Shown: positions 7,794-17,089, counted from the first letter of the stretch. The stretch: DNA of 64,000 bases from Streptomyces piniterrae (GCF_005048155.1 NZ_SUMB01000009.1:124001-188000), one strand, 5' to 3'. Numbers and translations are program-made. The notes: generated by a model not told the origin, from the sequence alone.

Positions 7794-10136
7794 ATGGCAC
7801 AGGGGCCGGATTCTCCTACCGCGCCTGAGCTCGTCGTGGAGTCCGGCGGTGACACCCGGGTGATGAGTCCGCAGCGGACTTACCACGTGGGACGCGATCC
7901 CGCCAGCGATGTCGTACTGGACGACGCCAGGGTCTCCTGGCATCACGCGGTACTGCGGACCACGGCCGGCCACTGGATGGTGGAGGACGAGGGCAGCACC
8001 AACGGCACCTTCACCGACGGGCGCCGGGTGCAGCGGACCGATGTCGGACCGGGAAGCGTGATCCGGTTCGGGAATCCCGCCGACGGCCCGTGCGCGGTGC
8101 TCTCCGGGGTGCCGCGGCAGGATGAGACCATGACCCGGAAGCCGTCCGCGGTCGCCTATCCCGCCGCCACCCACACCTTCCGCCGGCCCAGTTCGGTACG
8201 GCCGCTGCCCGCGGCCCGTACCACCCGGATCGGGCGCGCGGACGACAACGACCTGATCGTCGACGACCTCGCGGTCTCGCGCCGGCACGCGGAGCTGCGC
8301 GCCGGGACCGAGGGCTACGAGATCGTCGACCTGGGAAGCCACAACGGCACCTACCTCAACGGCCAGCCGGTGAATCGTTCACCGGTCGTCCCCGGCGACA
8401 TCATCGGCATTGGCCACTCCGCGTTCGCCCTCGTCGGCGAGGAACTCCAGGAGTTCGTCGACACCGGCGAGGTGTCACTGGACGTCCAGGGCCTGGCCGT
8501 ACACGTCGACCACAAGGCGCTGCTCGACGAGGTGTCCTTCCCCGTGGGCGAGCGGTCGCTGCTGGCGGTGGTCGGACCGAGCGGCGCCGGCAAGTCGACA
8601 CTGCTCAACGCGCTGACCGGGCTGCGGCCCGCCGACCAGGGCGCGGTGCTCTACGACGGCCGCGACCTCTACCGGGACTACGCCGAGCTGCGGCAGCGCA
8701 TCGGACTCGTACCGCAGGACGACATCCTGCACTCCCAGCTGACCGTGCGCAGGGCCCTCTCCTACGCCGCGCAACTGCGCTTCCCCGAGGACACCGCCAA
8801 GGACGAGCGACAGGCACGGGTCGACGAGGTCATTCACGAACTGGGCCTCGACCAGCGGGTCAAGCAGCCGATCCACAGCCTCTCCGGCGGCCAGCGCAAG
8901 CGGGTCAGTGTGGCACTGGAGCTGCTGACGAAGCCGTCGCTGCTGTTCCTCGACGAGCCGACGTCCGGGCTGGACCCGGGCATGGACCGCTCGGTGATGC
9001 ATATGCTGCGCGGCCTGGCGGACGACGGCCGTACGGTCATCGTCGTCACCCACAGTGTGCTCAGCCTGGATGTCTGCGACCGGCTGCTGGTGCTCGCGCC
9101 GGGCGGCCGGATCGCGTACTACGGGCCGCCCAAGGAGGCGCTGCCGTACTTCGGCTTCGAGCAGTGGCCGGAGGCGTTCGAGGCCTTCGAGAACGACCGG
9201 GAGCGGGACTGGGCCGGGCAGTTCCGGGCCTCCCCCGTGCACCGGCGCTATATCTCCGCGGACTCGCAGCAGCCCCGCCACATCCCCGAGGCGCCGCGCG
9301 GTTCGGTGGCCGCGCCCAAGGCACAGAGCTGGGGCGGCCAGCTGCGCACGCTGGTGCGGCGGTATGCGGCGGCGCTGTCCGCCGACCGGACGTTCCTGAT
9401 CATCATGGTCGCGCTGCCGTTCGTGATGGGTGCGATGGCACACGCCCTGGCCGGCAGCAAGCTCACCCCCGACTCGGCGTTGAACGCGCTGCTCATCCTG
9501 TGTGTCGGCGCGGTGCTGACGGGCGCCGCGAACGCGGTGCGGGAGCTGGTCAAGGAAAGGGTGATCTACCAACGGGAGAGAGCCGTCGGCCTGTCCCGCT
9601 CGGCGTATCTGATGTCCAAGGTGCTGGTCCTGGGGCTGATCACGGTCGTGCAGGCCGTCGTACTGACCATGGTGGGACTGTTCGGGGTGGATCTGAACGC
9701 GCCGGGAGGAAAAGGGGTATTGCTGCCGCCGCTGCCTGAAATCACCCTTGCCGTGGCGCTGTTGGCCTTCACCGCGATGATGCTCGGCCTGTTCGTCTCC
9801 GCCCTGGTGCGCAAGGAGGAGGTCACCATGCCGCTGCTGGTCCTCCTCGCGATCGTGCAGGTCGTGTTCTGCGGTGCGCTGCTCAAGCTGCACGGCGTGC
9901 CGGGGCTGGAGCAGCTGGCGTGGCTGGTGCCGTCCCGGTGGGCGCTCGGCGGCATGGCGGGCACGATCGATCTGCACCGGATCGTGCCGCAGGAGATCAC
10001 CGCCGACCCGCTGTTCCAGCACTCGCCGTGGATCTGGCTGCTCAACATGGTCATGCTGGTCGTGCTGTCGGCCATCCTCGGATTCCTGGTCGCCAAGCTG
10101 CTGCGACGGCGCGAGCCCGAGATCATGCGCAAGTAG
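7794..10136 (+). CDS. Double-FHA ABC exporter (ABCG-like; Rv1747-type)
   Basis: About 780 residues. Two FHA domains (about 25-95 and 140-205; the second reads GRADDNDLIVDDLAVSRRHAE...GSHNGTYLNG) bind phosphothreonine. Next is an ABC ATPase with Walker A GPSGAGKST (about 261), LSGGQ (about 362) and LLFLDEPTSGLD. A C-terminal six-helix ABC-2/ABCG membrane domain follows. This is the layout of mycobacterial Rv1747, an exporter controlled by the Ser/Thr kinase PknF. A kinase gene lies two genes downstream, supporting phospho-control of transport here. The start has no RBS but has TAAAAT 7 nt upstream. The exported substrate is unknown; lipid or glycolipid is a guess from the family. Confidence 0.92.
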   Translation: MAQGPDSPTAPELVVESGGDTRVMSPQRTYHVGRDPASDVVLDDARVSWHHAVLRTTAGHWMVEDEGSTNGTFTDGRRVQRTDVGPGSVIRFGNPADGPCAVLSGVPRQDETMTRKPSAVAYPAATHTFRRPSSVRPLPAARTTRIGRADDNDLIVDDLAVSRRHAELRAGTEGYEIVDLGSHNGTYLNGQPVNRSPVVPGDIIGIGHSAFALVGEELQEFVDTGEVSLDVQGLAVHVDHKALLDEVSFPVGERSLLAVVGPSGAGKSTLLNALTGLRPADQGAVLYDGRDLYRDYAELRQRIGLVPQDDILHSQLTVRRALSYAAQLRFPEDTAKDERQARVDEVIHELGLDQRVKQPIHSLSGGQRKRVSVALELLTKPSLLFLDEPTSGLDPGMDRSVMHMLRGLADDGRTVIVVTHSVLSLDVCDRLLVLAPGGRIAYYGPPKEALPYFGFEQWPEAFEAFENDRERDWAGQFRASPVHRRYISADSQQPRHIPEAPRGSVAAPKAQSWGGQLRTLVRRYAAALSADRTFLIIMVALPFVMGAMAHALAGSKLTPDSALNALLILCVGAVLTGAANAVRELVKERVIYQRERAVGLSRSAYLMSKVLVLGLITVVQAVVLTMVGLFGVDLNAPGGKGVLLPPLPEITLAVALLAFTAMMLGLFVSALVRKEEVTMPLLVLLAIVQVVFCGALLKLHGVPGLEQLAWLVPSRWALGGMAGTIDLHRIVPQEITADPLFQHSPWIWLLNMVMLVVLSAILGFLVAKLLRRREPEIMRK

Positions 10137-10152
10137 CGCCGAGGAGCCGCCT

Positions 10153-11025
10153 GTGACCGCGCCCCACTTCCTCCCCAGCCATGTCGTCCCGCCGGACGGC
10201 ATGTCGGCCTGGTCGACGCCGGACGGCAGCCGGCCGACGGTGCCGCTCGATCCGCTGCTGCCCGTCCAGGTGGTCGACCGCCGCGGCGACTGGGCGCTGG
10301 CACTGTGCTCCAACGGCTGGTCGGCATGGGTCGACGGGCGGCTGCTGCTGTCACTGCCGCACGGCCCGCCCGCCGCCGGACAGCCGGCGGCCCGCACCGC
10401 GGACCCCCGGCCGCTGCTGGGCGCGGTCGAGGGCGAGCTGGGCCGGTTCCGACGGCTGGTGGAGGAGCTGGCCGCGGGGCGGCTGGACGGCGAGTCCTTC
10501 GCGGAACGCACCCGGGGCATGCGGGTGGGGGTGGTCGTGGACGGCGAGGCGGTCTGGCTTTACGACGTACGGCACGAGCGGTGGTGTTACTGCGACGGGG
10601 TCTCGTTGCAGACCTTCGCGGTGACGGAACGGCCGTCGGCGAGTGGTGGCAGGTCAGCGGGGTCATCGGCGAGTGGTGCCGAGAGTGCCGATCCGGGTGC
10701 GCCCGAGGCCGGGGGGCCGGGCGTCGGAGAGTCGGATCTGGGGGCGGTGGAGGCGTACGGGGCGGGGGCGGGGGCGCGGGCGGCCGAGGGGCCACCGGAG
10801 GCCGACTACGGCGCGGGGGCGGGGGAACCCGTGCCGGGCGCGGGGGAACCGGCATCCGAGGCGGCGGAACCAGCACCAGCTCCGGATGGTCCTCGCGGCG
10901 GTACGCCCGGTGGCCCTCCGCCTCCGCCCGACGCGCCGGACCCCGACGAGACCCGTGCCATCCGGCCGGAGGACCTGCCGCCACGCCCCGCGCACCCACC
11001 GACCCGCACGGGTGACTCCCCGTGA
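10153..11025 (+). CDS. Unknown protein, SH3-like N-terminus and Pro/Ala/Gly-rich tail
   Basis: About 290 residues; I do not recognise the family. The first 150 residues look folded: LLPVQVVDRRGDWALALCSNGWSAWVDGRLLL has the beta-strand rhythm of an SH3b-like domain, then a helical stretch, then VGVVVDGEAVWLYDVRHERWCYCDG. The last 130 residues are disordered and rich in Gly, Ala, Pro and Glu. GTG 10153 is supported by GAGGAG 6 nt upstream. Its stop overlaps the kinase start (GTGA), and it follows the FHA exporter by 16 nt, so the three form one operon. It may be an adaptor or substrate in the phospho-signalling module. Confidence 0.75.
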   Translation: MTAPHFLPSHVVPPDGMSAWSTPDGSRPTVPLDPLLPVQVVDRRGDWALALCSNGWSAWVDGRLLLSLPHGPPAAGQPAARTADPRPLLGAVEGELGRFRRLVEELAAGRLDGESFAERTRGMRVGVVVDGEAVWLYDVRHERWCYCDGVSLQTFAVTERPSASGGRSAGSSASGAESADPGAPEAGGPGVGESDLGAVEAYGAGAGARAAEGPPEADYGAGAGEPVPGAGEPASEAAEPAPAPDGPRGGTPGGPPPPPDAPDPDETRAIRPEDLPPRPAHPPTRTGDSP

Positions 11026-12086
11026 GCGCCGAGGGCGCACCCGGCCGCCCTGAGGAGAGCCGCCCCGAGAAGAGCCGTCCCGAGGAGAGCCGCCCCGCTT
11101 CCGACACCTCCGCGCTGCGCGGCCGCCGGATCGCCGGATACCAGCTGCGGGAGGAGATCGGCCGGGGCGGCATGGCGGTCGTCTACCGCGCGGAGGACCT
11201 GCGGCTCGGCCGCACCGTCGCGGTGAAGCTGCTGGCGCCCGAACTCGCCCGCAACGACACCTTCCGGCAGCGCTTCGTCCACGAGTCACGGGTGGCCGCG
11301 GCGATCGACCATCCGCACATCGTGCCGGTCTTCGAGGCGGGTGAGACGGAGGGCGTGCTCTATATCGCGATGCGGTACGTCGAGGGGCGGGACCTGCGGG
11401 CGCTGCTCGACCGCGACGGCCGGCTGCCGCTGGAGACCGCCTGCCGGATCGCGCTCCAGGTGGCGTCCGCGCTGGACGCCGCCCATGCGCACGACCTCGT
11501 GCACCGGGACGTCAAACCCGGCAACATCCTGATCGCCGAGGGCACCGACGCCGACCGCCCGGAGCACGCCTATCTGACGGACTTCGGCCTGACGAAGAAA
11601 TCGCTGTCGCTGACGGGCTTCACCAGCGTCGGGCAGTTCGTCGGCACGCTGGACTACGTGGCACCGGAGCAGATCTCGGGCCGCCCGGTGGACGGCCGGT
11701 GCGATGTCTACAGTTTGGCCTGCGTGATCTTCGAGATGCTGACCGGGGCGCCGCCGTTCCGGCGGGATGACGACATGGCCCTGCTCTGGGCCCATCAGTA
11801 CGACCCGCCGCCGACCCTGACCAGCCTGCGGCCCGACCTTCCGCCGGCCGTCGACACGGTGTTCGCCCAGTCCCTGGCCAAGGCCCCCGAGGACCGCTAC
11901 GACACCTGCCGGGGATTTGTGGCGGCACTGCGGGCGGCCGGGCGGACGCCAGTGCCCGGCGCCACCACCGGCCCACCGGAGGGCCACGCTCCGACACGCG
12001 TGGACGTACGGGTGGACCAGGGACCGCGCAGCACCGCTCCCCCGCCACCGCCTCGATGGGCGACACCGGTGTTCCCGGGGAGGTAG
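11022..12086 (+). CDS. Soluble Ser/Thr protein kinase (Hanks type)
   Basis: About 354 residues. The kinase domain runs from about 37 to 300: glycine loop GRGGMAVVYRA, ATP lysine in VAVKLL (about 67), catalytic HRDVKPGN (about 160), DFG (about 186), a long activation segment with several Ser/Thr, then APEQ. There is no membrane helix and no PASTA domain, so the kinase is cytosolic. The N-terminus is a repeated charged tail (EESRPEKSRPEESRP). The C-terminus is Pro/Thr-rich. Translationally coupled to the preceding gene. The FHA exporter upstream is the obvious phosphoprotein partner, as for PknF and Rv1747; that pairing is inference. Confidence 0.93.
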   Translation: MSAEGAPGRPEESRPEKSRPEESRPASDTSALRGRRIAGYQLREEIGRGGMAVVYRAEDLRLGRTVAVKLLAPELARNDTFRQRFVHESRVAAAIDHPHIVPVFEAGETEGVLYIAMRYVEGRDLRALLDRDGRLPLETACRIALQVASALDAAHAHDLVHRDVKPGNILIAEGTDADRPEHAYLTDFGLTKKSLSLTGFTSVGQFVGTLDYVAPEQISGRPVDGRCDVYSLACVIFEMLTGAPPFRRDDDMALLWAHQYDPPPTLTSLRPDLPPAVDTVFAQSLAKAPEDRYDTCRGFVAALRAAGRTPVPGATTGPPEGHAPTRVDVRVDQGPRSTAPPPPPRWATPVFPGR

Positions 12087-12120
12087 CCGGGGAACGGGGG
12101 AATCAGCCACGGTGATCCGG

Positions 12121-12260
12121 CGAGGCCGCCGGCGGAATCGGGGGGCACCCGGCGGAATCGAGGGGGCCACCCGGCGGAATACCGCCCAGCGCCCCCGCGT
12201 TGTGGACCCGCAGGGGGCCTTCCCGTCCCCTAGGGGATCCGTTCGAACGCCCCCTAAGGG
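12121..12260. repeat. Dispersed intergenic repeat, copy A
   Basis: Three direct copies of a cggcggaat-centred unit (12129-12180) run into a conserved core (about 12177-12250). The core contains gcgttgtggacccgcag and the palindrome cccctagggg, followed by gttcgaac. A second copy lies at 61700-61875. Both copies sit between convergent genes, so a termination or boundary role is plausible. Confidence 0.6.
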
Positions 12261-13564
12261 TTGTCCCCGACCTCCCCCGGATGTCGCACACGTCGCGCCA
12301 TCAGGCTGCCGAGGTAGCCGGTGACCAGCCCCCAGACGATGCCCACCGCCACCAGGCGGAGGAGTTGCGGCAGCAGGGTGACCTCGCCGCCCAGCCCCGC
12401 ACCGAGGTCCCCCTCACTGAACAGGGAGACCCCGTAGTGCGCGGAGATCCGGGTGAGCAGTCCGACGATGAGCAGGGTGAGTCCCAGGGCCGCGGCGATT
12501 TCCAGGGCGTGCCGCCAGGCCGGCAGCCGGGCCGGCGAGCGGACCGCCGCGGCGAAGGCGGCGGCGAGCAGCACCAGCGCCGCCAGGGCCACCAGGACCC
12601 AGGCGCGGCCGTCGCGCTCCGCGATCGAGCCCAGGTCGAGGGTCCGGCTCCCGCCGCGGGTGCGCAGCACCTGGTCGAGTGCCTGCGGCATGGGCAGTCC
12701 GATGGCCTTGTCGACATGGCCCGTCCAGGCGCCGCCGGTGCCGACGCCCAGCGCGATCCAGGCGAGGTTCGGCAGCCCGAGGAGGATCACCGCGACGGTC
12801 TCGGCGGGATGGCCTTCGGTGATGAGCACGACCACGCCGACGATCAGCCCGACCGCCACATAGCCGAGCAGCACCAGCAGCATCGCGAAGGCGGGCGGCC
12901 GTACCGAGTTCTGGAGGTGCAGCAGCCGGGACGAGAGCGGGGCCCGGCGCGAGACGAGGAAGGTGAGGGCCAGCAGCGCCAGGACCCAGAGCAGGCCGAG
13001 GCCGAGCGTCGCGGGGAGGTCGGCGCGGAATCCCACGGTGGGTGTCGCGCCGAGCTCCGCGCCGATCTCGTCGGCGATGTCGTCGCCCAGGGAGAGGGTG
13101 AAGCTGTGGCGGGCCACGAGCGTGAGGAGCAGCAGAAGCAGCAGCCAGCAGGCCGCCGTCCGGGCGATGCGGCCGAGCAGTTCGCCGGTGGTCGCCACCG
13201 CCCGGTGGCGCAGCGGCAGCAGGAAGACGGTGGCGGTCACCAGCGCGCCGGCCAGCGTCACCGACAGCGGGACGACGTCGGTGGCGGCGTCCGCCTGGAC
13301 GATGAACCCGGCGCCGCCCGACAGCTCGACGGTGCCGCCGGCCGCGATGAGGACGGTGGCCGCGACCACCGGGAAGAACGCGCCGCCCGGCAGGTCCGCC
13401 GCGCCCGCCGCCCACAGGCCGAGGGCGGCGACCACGAACATGGTGGCGATGCCCGCGGCGGCCGCGCCGAGGGCCTGCCCCCAGGCCCGCAGGGGCGGCG
13501 CGGCGCCGCCGGGACGTGCCGGACGCGCGGGGACGGCCGACGCGGGGCCGGGCATCTGGCTCAC
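12254..13564 (-). CDS. Multi-pass membrane protein (streptophobe-like)
   Basis: About 436 residues with roughly 10-12 hydrophobic helices and no catalytic motif. Overall look, length and genus context match the Streptomyces-restricted streptophobe family of hydrophobic proteins of unknown role; this is from memory of the family, not a search. GTG 13564 is set by GGGAGGAG about 6 nt upstream; further in-frame sequence upstream has no coding look. It converges on the kinase operon and has a 25-bp tandem repeat in its leader. Function unknown. Confidence 0.7.
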   Translation of the reverse strand: MSQMPGPASAVPARPARPGGAAPPLRAWGQALGAAAAGIATMFVVAALGLWAAGAADLPGGAFFPVVAATVLIAAGGTVELSGGAGFIVQADAATDVVPLSVTLAGALVTATVFLLPLRHRAVATTGELLGRIARTAACWLLLLLLLTLVARHSFTLSLGDDIADEIGAELGATPTVGFRADLPATLGLGLLWVLALLALTFLVSRRAPLSSRLLHLQNSVRPPAFAMLLVLLGYVAVGLIVGVVVLITEGHPAETVAVILLGLPNLAWIALGVGTGGAWTGHVDKAIGLPMPQALDQVLRTRGGSRTLDLGSIAERDGRAWVLVALAALVLLAAAFAAAVRSPARLPAWRHALEIAAALGLTLLIVGLLTRISAHYGVSLFSEGDLGAGLGGEVTLLPQLLRLVAVGIVWGLVTGYLGSLMARRVRHPGEVGDNP

Positions 13565-13912
13565 GCTGTCTCCTCCCGGGCACGGGACCACGCGGGAAGG
13601 ATCCGCCTGATCCGGGGACGGTCCGCAGGTGATCCGCGGTTGATGGTCCGCAGGTGATCCGCGGGTGATACGGGGACGATCCGCGGGTGGCCTGGGGAGG
13701 ATCCCGGGCTCCGTCTGATCCTCCGTCCGATCTGAGGCGCCTTCACCACACGTCCGGCACTCCCGCCAACTCCTGCACGCACCACCGTAAGCACGCACGG
13801 GCCGCCCCGCTTGCGGACAGCGCCGACCCCGAGCACACAATGGCTGCAACCCAGACAAACAGGGGCGAAATCCGGATCGCCGGATGGCCCACACACGCTG
13901 GAAGAGGGACCC
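13565..13912. other. Intergenic region between divergent genes
   Basis: Contains the leader repeats of the streptophobe-like gene (entered separately) and the promoter region of the DUF6777-like gene. About 13690-13900 is somewhat lower in GC. No gene is supported here. Confidence 0.6.
13620..13669. repeat. 25-bp tandem direct repeat (two copies)
   Basis: Two adjacent 25-bp units (13620-13644 and 13645-13669) differ at one base, each with gtccgcaggtgatccgcgg; partial copies flank them. They lie 55-105 nt upstream of the streptophobe-like start and could be operator sites. Confidence 0.7.
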
Positions 13913-15076
13913 GTGACAGCTCCACCGCCGCCGGACAGCCACCCCACCGGACCGCCGTCCGGCCCGCTCTCCGGCCCGTCGTCCGGCGCGCCCTCCGGTC
14001 CCTCGCACGAACCGACGCAGGTGGGGCAGGACCGGCCGGAGGAGCCCACGACACCGGGATATCCCGGCGGACCTGGCGGCCCCGGCGAGGGCGGTGGCTA
14101 CGGGGGCGGGGGCGGCGAAGGCGGCGGGGGTTACGGCGGCCGGCCGGGCGGTGGCAGACCCTGGTGGCGGTCCGCTCCGCGGGTCGCGATCATCTCGGCG
14201 GCCGTGGTCGCGGCCGTCGTCCTGACCATCATCCTCACCCGCCCGAACGGCGAGACCGGCGCGGGCGAGGTGAAACTCCAAGCGGCCGCCGCCGACGGCG
14301 ACGACCCCTTCACCAAGTCGACGGCGGACGAGTCACCCGGGGCCACCTCGCCGAAGGCGACGCCGAGCGCGACGTCCGCCCCGGGCAAGGCGCCCAGCGT
14401 GTCCGGCGGGCAGCCCGGCCTGTACGGCGGCAGCATGAACGCCGCGAGCTGCGACGTCGAGCAGCAGATCGACTACCTCCAGCACTATCCGGAGAAGGCC
14501 GACGCGTTCGCCGGTGTGCTGGGCAAGAAGGGGAACCAGCTCCCGTCCTATCTGCGGCAGCTCACGCCCGTACAGCTGCAACGGGACACCTGGGTCACCA
14601 ACCACGGCTACAAGGACGGCAAGGCCACCACCTTCCAGTCGGTGCTCCAGACCGGCACGGCCGTCATGATCGACGCGTACGGCGTGCCGCGGGTGCGCTG
14701 CGCCTGCGGGAACCCGCTGACACCGCCCGAGAGCTTCGGGGCGACTCCCAAGACAACCGGGCAGAAATGGCCCGGGTACCAGAGCTCGAACGTGGTGACC
14801 GTCCGGAAATCGGCGACGGAGATGGACAGCTTCACCCTTGTCGACACGGAGACGGGCCAGTGGTTCCAGCGCCCCAGGGGCGACACCGGCGAGTCGGACT
14901 ACCGGACGAACCGGCCGGCGGAAACCCCCTCCGAGACACCTTCCGCCACGACGGAGTCGCCCACCACCCCCGCCCCGTCGCCGTCCGCCACGACCTCGGA
15001 GCCCACGACCCCGCCCGCCGAGCCGAGCACACCGCACACTCCCCCCTCGCCGGCCCCGGACAGCTCCGCCTACTAG
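13913..15076 (+). CDS. Single-pass membrane protein with DUF6777-like extracytoplasmic domain
   Basis: About 387 residues. A Pro/Gly/Ser-rich cytoplasmic tail (1-80, with a GGGYGGGGGEGGGGYGG run) precedes one membrane helix (VAIISAAVVAAVVLTIILT, about 90-108). The extracytoplasmic domain contains YGGSMNAASCDVEQQIDYL and VTNHGYKDGKATTFQSVLQ. A Pro/Ser/Thr-rich tail follows. The central part resembles the actinobacterial DUF6777 family, recalled rather than searched. The paired cysteines (CACGNPL) may form a disulfide. GTG 13913 has GAAGAGGG upstream; earlier in-frame starts do not. A strong terminator follows. Function unknown. Confidence 0.7.
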   Translation: MTAPPPPDSHPTGPPSGPLSGPSSGAPSGPSHEPTQVGQDRPEEPTTPGYPGGPGGPGEGGGYGGGGGEGGGGYGGRPGGGRPWWRSAPRVAIISAAVVAAVVLTIILTRPNGETGAGEVKLQAAAADGDDPFTKSTADESPGATSPKATPSATSAPGKAPSVSGGQPGLYGGSMNAASCDVEQQIDYLQHYPEKADAFAGVLGKKGNQLPSYLRQLTPVQLQRDTWVTNHGYKDGKATTFQSVLQTGTAVMIDAYGVPRVRCACGNPLTPPESFGATPKTTGQKWPGYQSSNVVTVRKSATEMDSFTLVDTETGQWFQRPRGDTGESDYRTNRPAETPSETPSATTESPTTPAPSPSATTSEPTTPPAEPSTPHTPPSPAPDSSAY

Positions 15077-15096
15077 GACCGCCGGACGCCGCGCCC

Positions 15097-15135
15097 GCGG
15101 CCGGCGACTCGGTACCCCGCCGAGTCGCCGGCCGC
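15097..15135 (+). terminator. Hairpin terminator
   Basis: Perfect 16-bp stem (15097-15112 with 15120-15135) and 7-nt loop, 20 nt after the stop of the DUF6777-like gene. Confidence 0.85.
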
Positions 15136-15350
15136 AGTCGTATGCGCGTACCCTCACCAGCCCTGCCGGGCCGGCGGAAACCGGGTCCACCGAGACCAAA
15201 CCGTGTCCTGAATAACAGATGCGCCGGACAACCTCCTAAGCAGACAAACCCTCTGTATGTGAGGCGGACGCAAACATGAGGCCCGGGCGGCTGCGCCGCC
15301 ACCGGGCCGGGTTCCGCCACTGTCAGTTGTTCTGCTTGGGAGGGACCCTC

Positions 15351-16529
15351 GTGCACGCCGGATCACGACGCCACCATGCCCGGTTGATACCCGCCGTGAT
15401 AGCCGCGGCCACCCTGATGACCGCGTGCGGAGGCGGCGCCGACGCGTCGTCCAAGTCGGACGCGGCCCCTGCCAAGGTGACCGTCACCCCGGCCGGGGGC
15501 AGCAAGGCGGTCAAGCTCGGCTCCGGGATCACGGTGAAGGCCGACGGGGGCAAGCTGACCTCGGTCGAGGTCAAGGACGACGACGGCACCAAGGTCGACG
15601 GCCGACTCTCCGGTGACGGCACGTCATGGAAGTCGGACGGCAAGGTCAGGCCGAAGACCACCTACACCGTGCGGACGAAGGCGAAGTCGACGGAGGGCAG
15701 GGAGTCCTCCGCCACCTCGGAGTTCACCACGGAGCAGGCCGACAAGGTCAACAAGCTCACGAACACCCCGGGCGGCGGGCAGACCGTGGGCACCGGAATG
15801 CCGGTCTCGATCCTGTTCGACAACGCCATCGACAAGGACCGGCGGGCGGAAATCGAGAAGGCGCTGAAGGTCACCACCCAGCCGCATGTCGAGGGCGCCT
15901 GGGGCTGGGTCAAGGATTACTCCGGAAAGGACCGGATCGACTGGCGGCCCAAGGACTACTGGCCGTCCGGAACGAGGGTCTCGGTGAAGGGCGCGCTCTC
16001 CGGTGTCAATTCCGGTGACGGCGGCTGGTTCGCCCGGGATTACAACTTCGGATTCCGTGTCGGTGCCGACCACAAGGCCGTCATCGATGTGCCGTCCCAC
16101 ACGCTGACGATGTACGAGAATGGCAAGAACGTCGGCTCCGTCACCGGCTCGGCGGGCTCCCCGCAGGACCCGACCCGCGGCGGTGTGCACACCGTACGCA
16201 GCAAGAACGCGGCGGAGACGATGGACTCCGCCACCATCGGCCACGGCGACGAGTGGATGCTGGACTCGAAGTGGGTCACCCACCTGACCGCCTCCGGGAC
16301 CTTTCTGCATTCCGCCCCGTGGAACAAGTCGATCGGTGTGACGAACAACAGCCACGGCTGTTTCGGAATGACGACCGGCGACGCCAAGAGGGTCTACGAC
16401 TTCCTGACGATCGGCTCCACGGTCGAGGTGAAGGGCACCACCAACCAGAACAAGACCGATGTCGGCAATGGTCTTGAGGTCTGGCAGGAGTCCTGGCAGC
16501 AGTGGCAGCAGCGCAGCGCGCTGAAGTAG
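15351..16529 (+). CDS. L,D-transpeptidase lipoprotein (Ig-like + YkuD)
   Basis: About 392 residues. A type II signal with lipobox MTAC anchors it to the outer face of the membrane. Two Ig-like domains (about 40-130 and 130-250) precede a YkuD catalytic domain. The catalytic motif NNSHGCFGM (nucleophilic Cys near residue 336) and the upstream FLHSAPWN histidine are intact. Such enzymes make 3-3 cross-links in peptidoglycan between diaminopimelate residues; the Ig-Ig-YkuD layout is that of mycobacterial LdtMt2-like enzymes. GTG 15351 follows GGGAGGG at good spacing. It stands alone, closed by a strong terminator. Confidence 0.93.
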   Translation: MHAGSRRHHARLIPAVIAAATLMTACGGGADASSKSDAAPAKVTVTPAGGSKAVKLGSGITVKADGGKLTSVEVKDDDGTKVDGRLSGDGTSWKSDGKVRPKTTYTVRTKAKSTEGRESSATSEFTTEQADKVNKLTNTPGGGQTVGTGMPVSILFDNAIDKDRRAEIEKALKVTTQPHVEGAWGWVKDYSGKDRIDWRPKDYWPSGTRVSVKGALSGVNSGDGGWFARDYNFGFRVGADHKAVIDVPSHTLTMYENGKNVGSVTGSAGSPQDPTRGGVHTVRSKNAAETMDSATIGHGDEWMLDSKWVTHLTASGTFLHSAPWNKSIGVTNNSHGCFGMTTGDAKRVYDFLTIGSTVEVKGTTNQNKTDVGNGLEVWQESWQQWQQRSALK

Positions 16530-16568
16530 CCCCTCGCAAGCCCCTCGCGCGAAGAATAATTCCGCATT

Positions 16569-16621
16569 CCGAAGGTGACGCGGGCCGTACGGACATCCCG
16601 TACGGCCCGCGTCACCTTCGG
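16569..16621. terminator. 24-bp-stem bidirectional terminator
   Basis: Perfect 24-bp stem (16569-16592 with 16598-16621) and 5-nt loop between convergent genes. The right arm includes the last codon region and stop codon (16612-16614) of the minus-strand gene. Confidence 0.88.
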
Positions 16622-17061
16622 TGTCTTCCCGGCCGGTGCCTTCGGGTGAGCAGCAGGAAGGACGCGGCGACGAGGGTGACCACCTGGGCGACGGCGGTGA
16701 TTTTCTTGTCGGTGCTCCAGACCGGCTCGTACATGTTCGGCACCGGCCCCAGCTCGCCGACGTCGACGTAGCGGTACACCAGCAGCAGCGCCAGCCCGCC
16801 GGCCGCGACGAGCCAGGCGAACGCATCGGCCACCGGGCGGCGCCAGGCCAGCACCAGCAGGGCCGCGAGCGCGGCCAGCCCGGCCTCGACGCGGAAGAGC
16901 GTGCCCTGGCTGACGGCCTGGACGATGGCGTCGTACCGGTCGGCGAGATGGGCGTGCACATAGGCGTCCACGGCCAGCCCGGCGGCGGCCAGCACCCTCG
17001 CGATGCCCCGTGCCGTCCGGCCGGCCCGCCCGGGAGCCGGCGGGGAGATCTCTGATGCCAC
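16612..17061 (-). CDS. Small four-helix membrane protein
   Basis: About 149 residues with four predicted membrane helices (VLAAAGLAVDAYVHAHLA; VEAGLAALAALLVLAW; AWLVAAGGLALLLVYRY; AVAQVVTLVAASFLLL) and a basic C-terminus. No catalytic motif. It starts at GTG 17061 with GGAG upstream. It lies 28 nt after the cupredoxin gene and is probably the last gene of that operon, so it may help that lipoprotein or be a redox partner. I do not recognise a named family. Confidence 0.75.
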   Translation of the reverse strand: MASEISPPAPGRAGRTARGIARVLAAAGLAVDAYVHAHLADRYDAIVQAVSQGTLFRVEAGLAALAALLVLAWRRPVADAFAWLVAAGGLALLLVYRYVDVGELGPVPNMYEPVWSTDKKITAVAQVVTLVAASFLLLTRRHRPGRHRR

Positions 17062-17089
17062 GGCTACTCCAAGCCTCCCTCCGCGCGGG

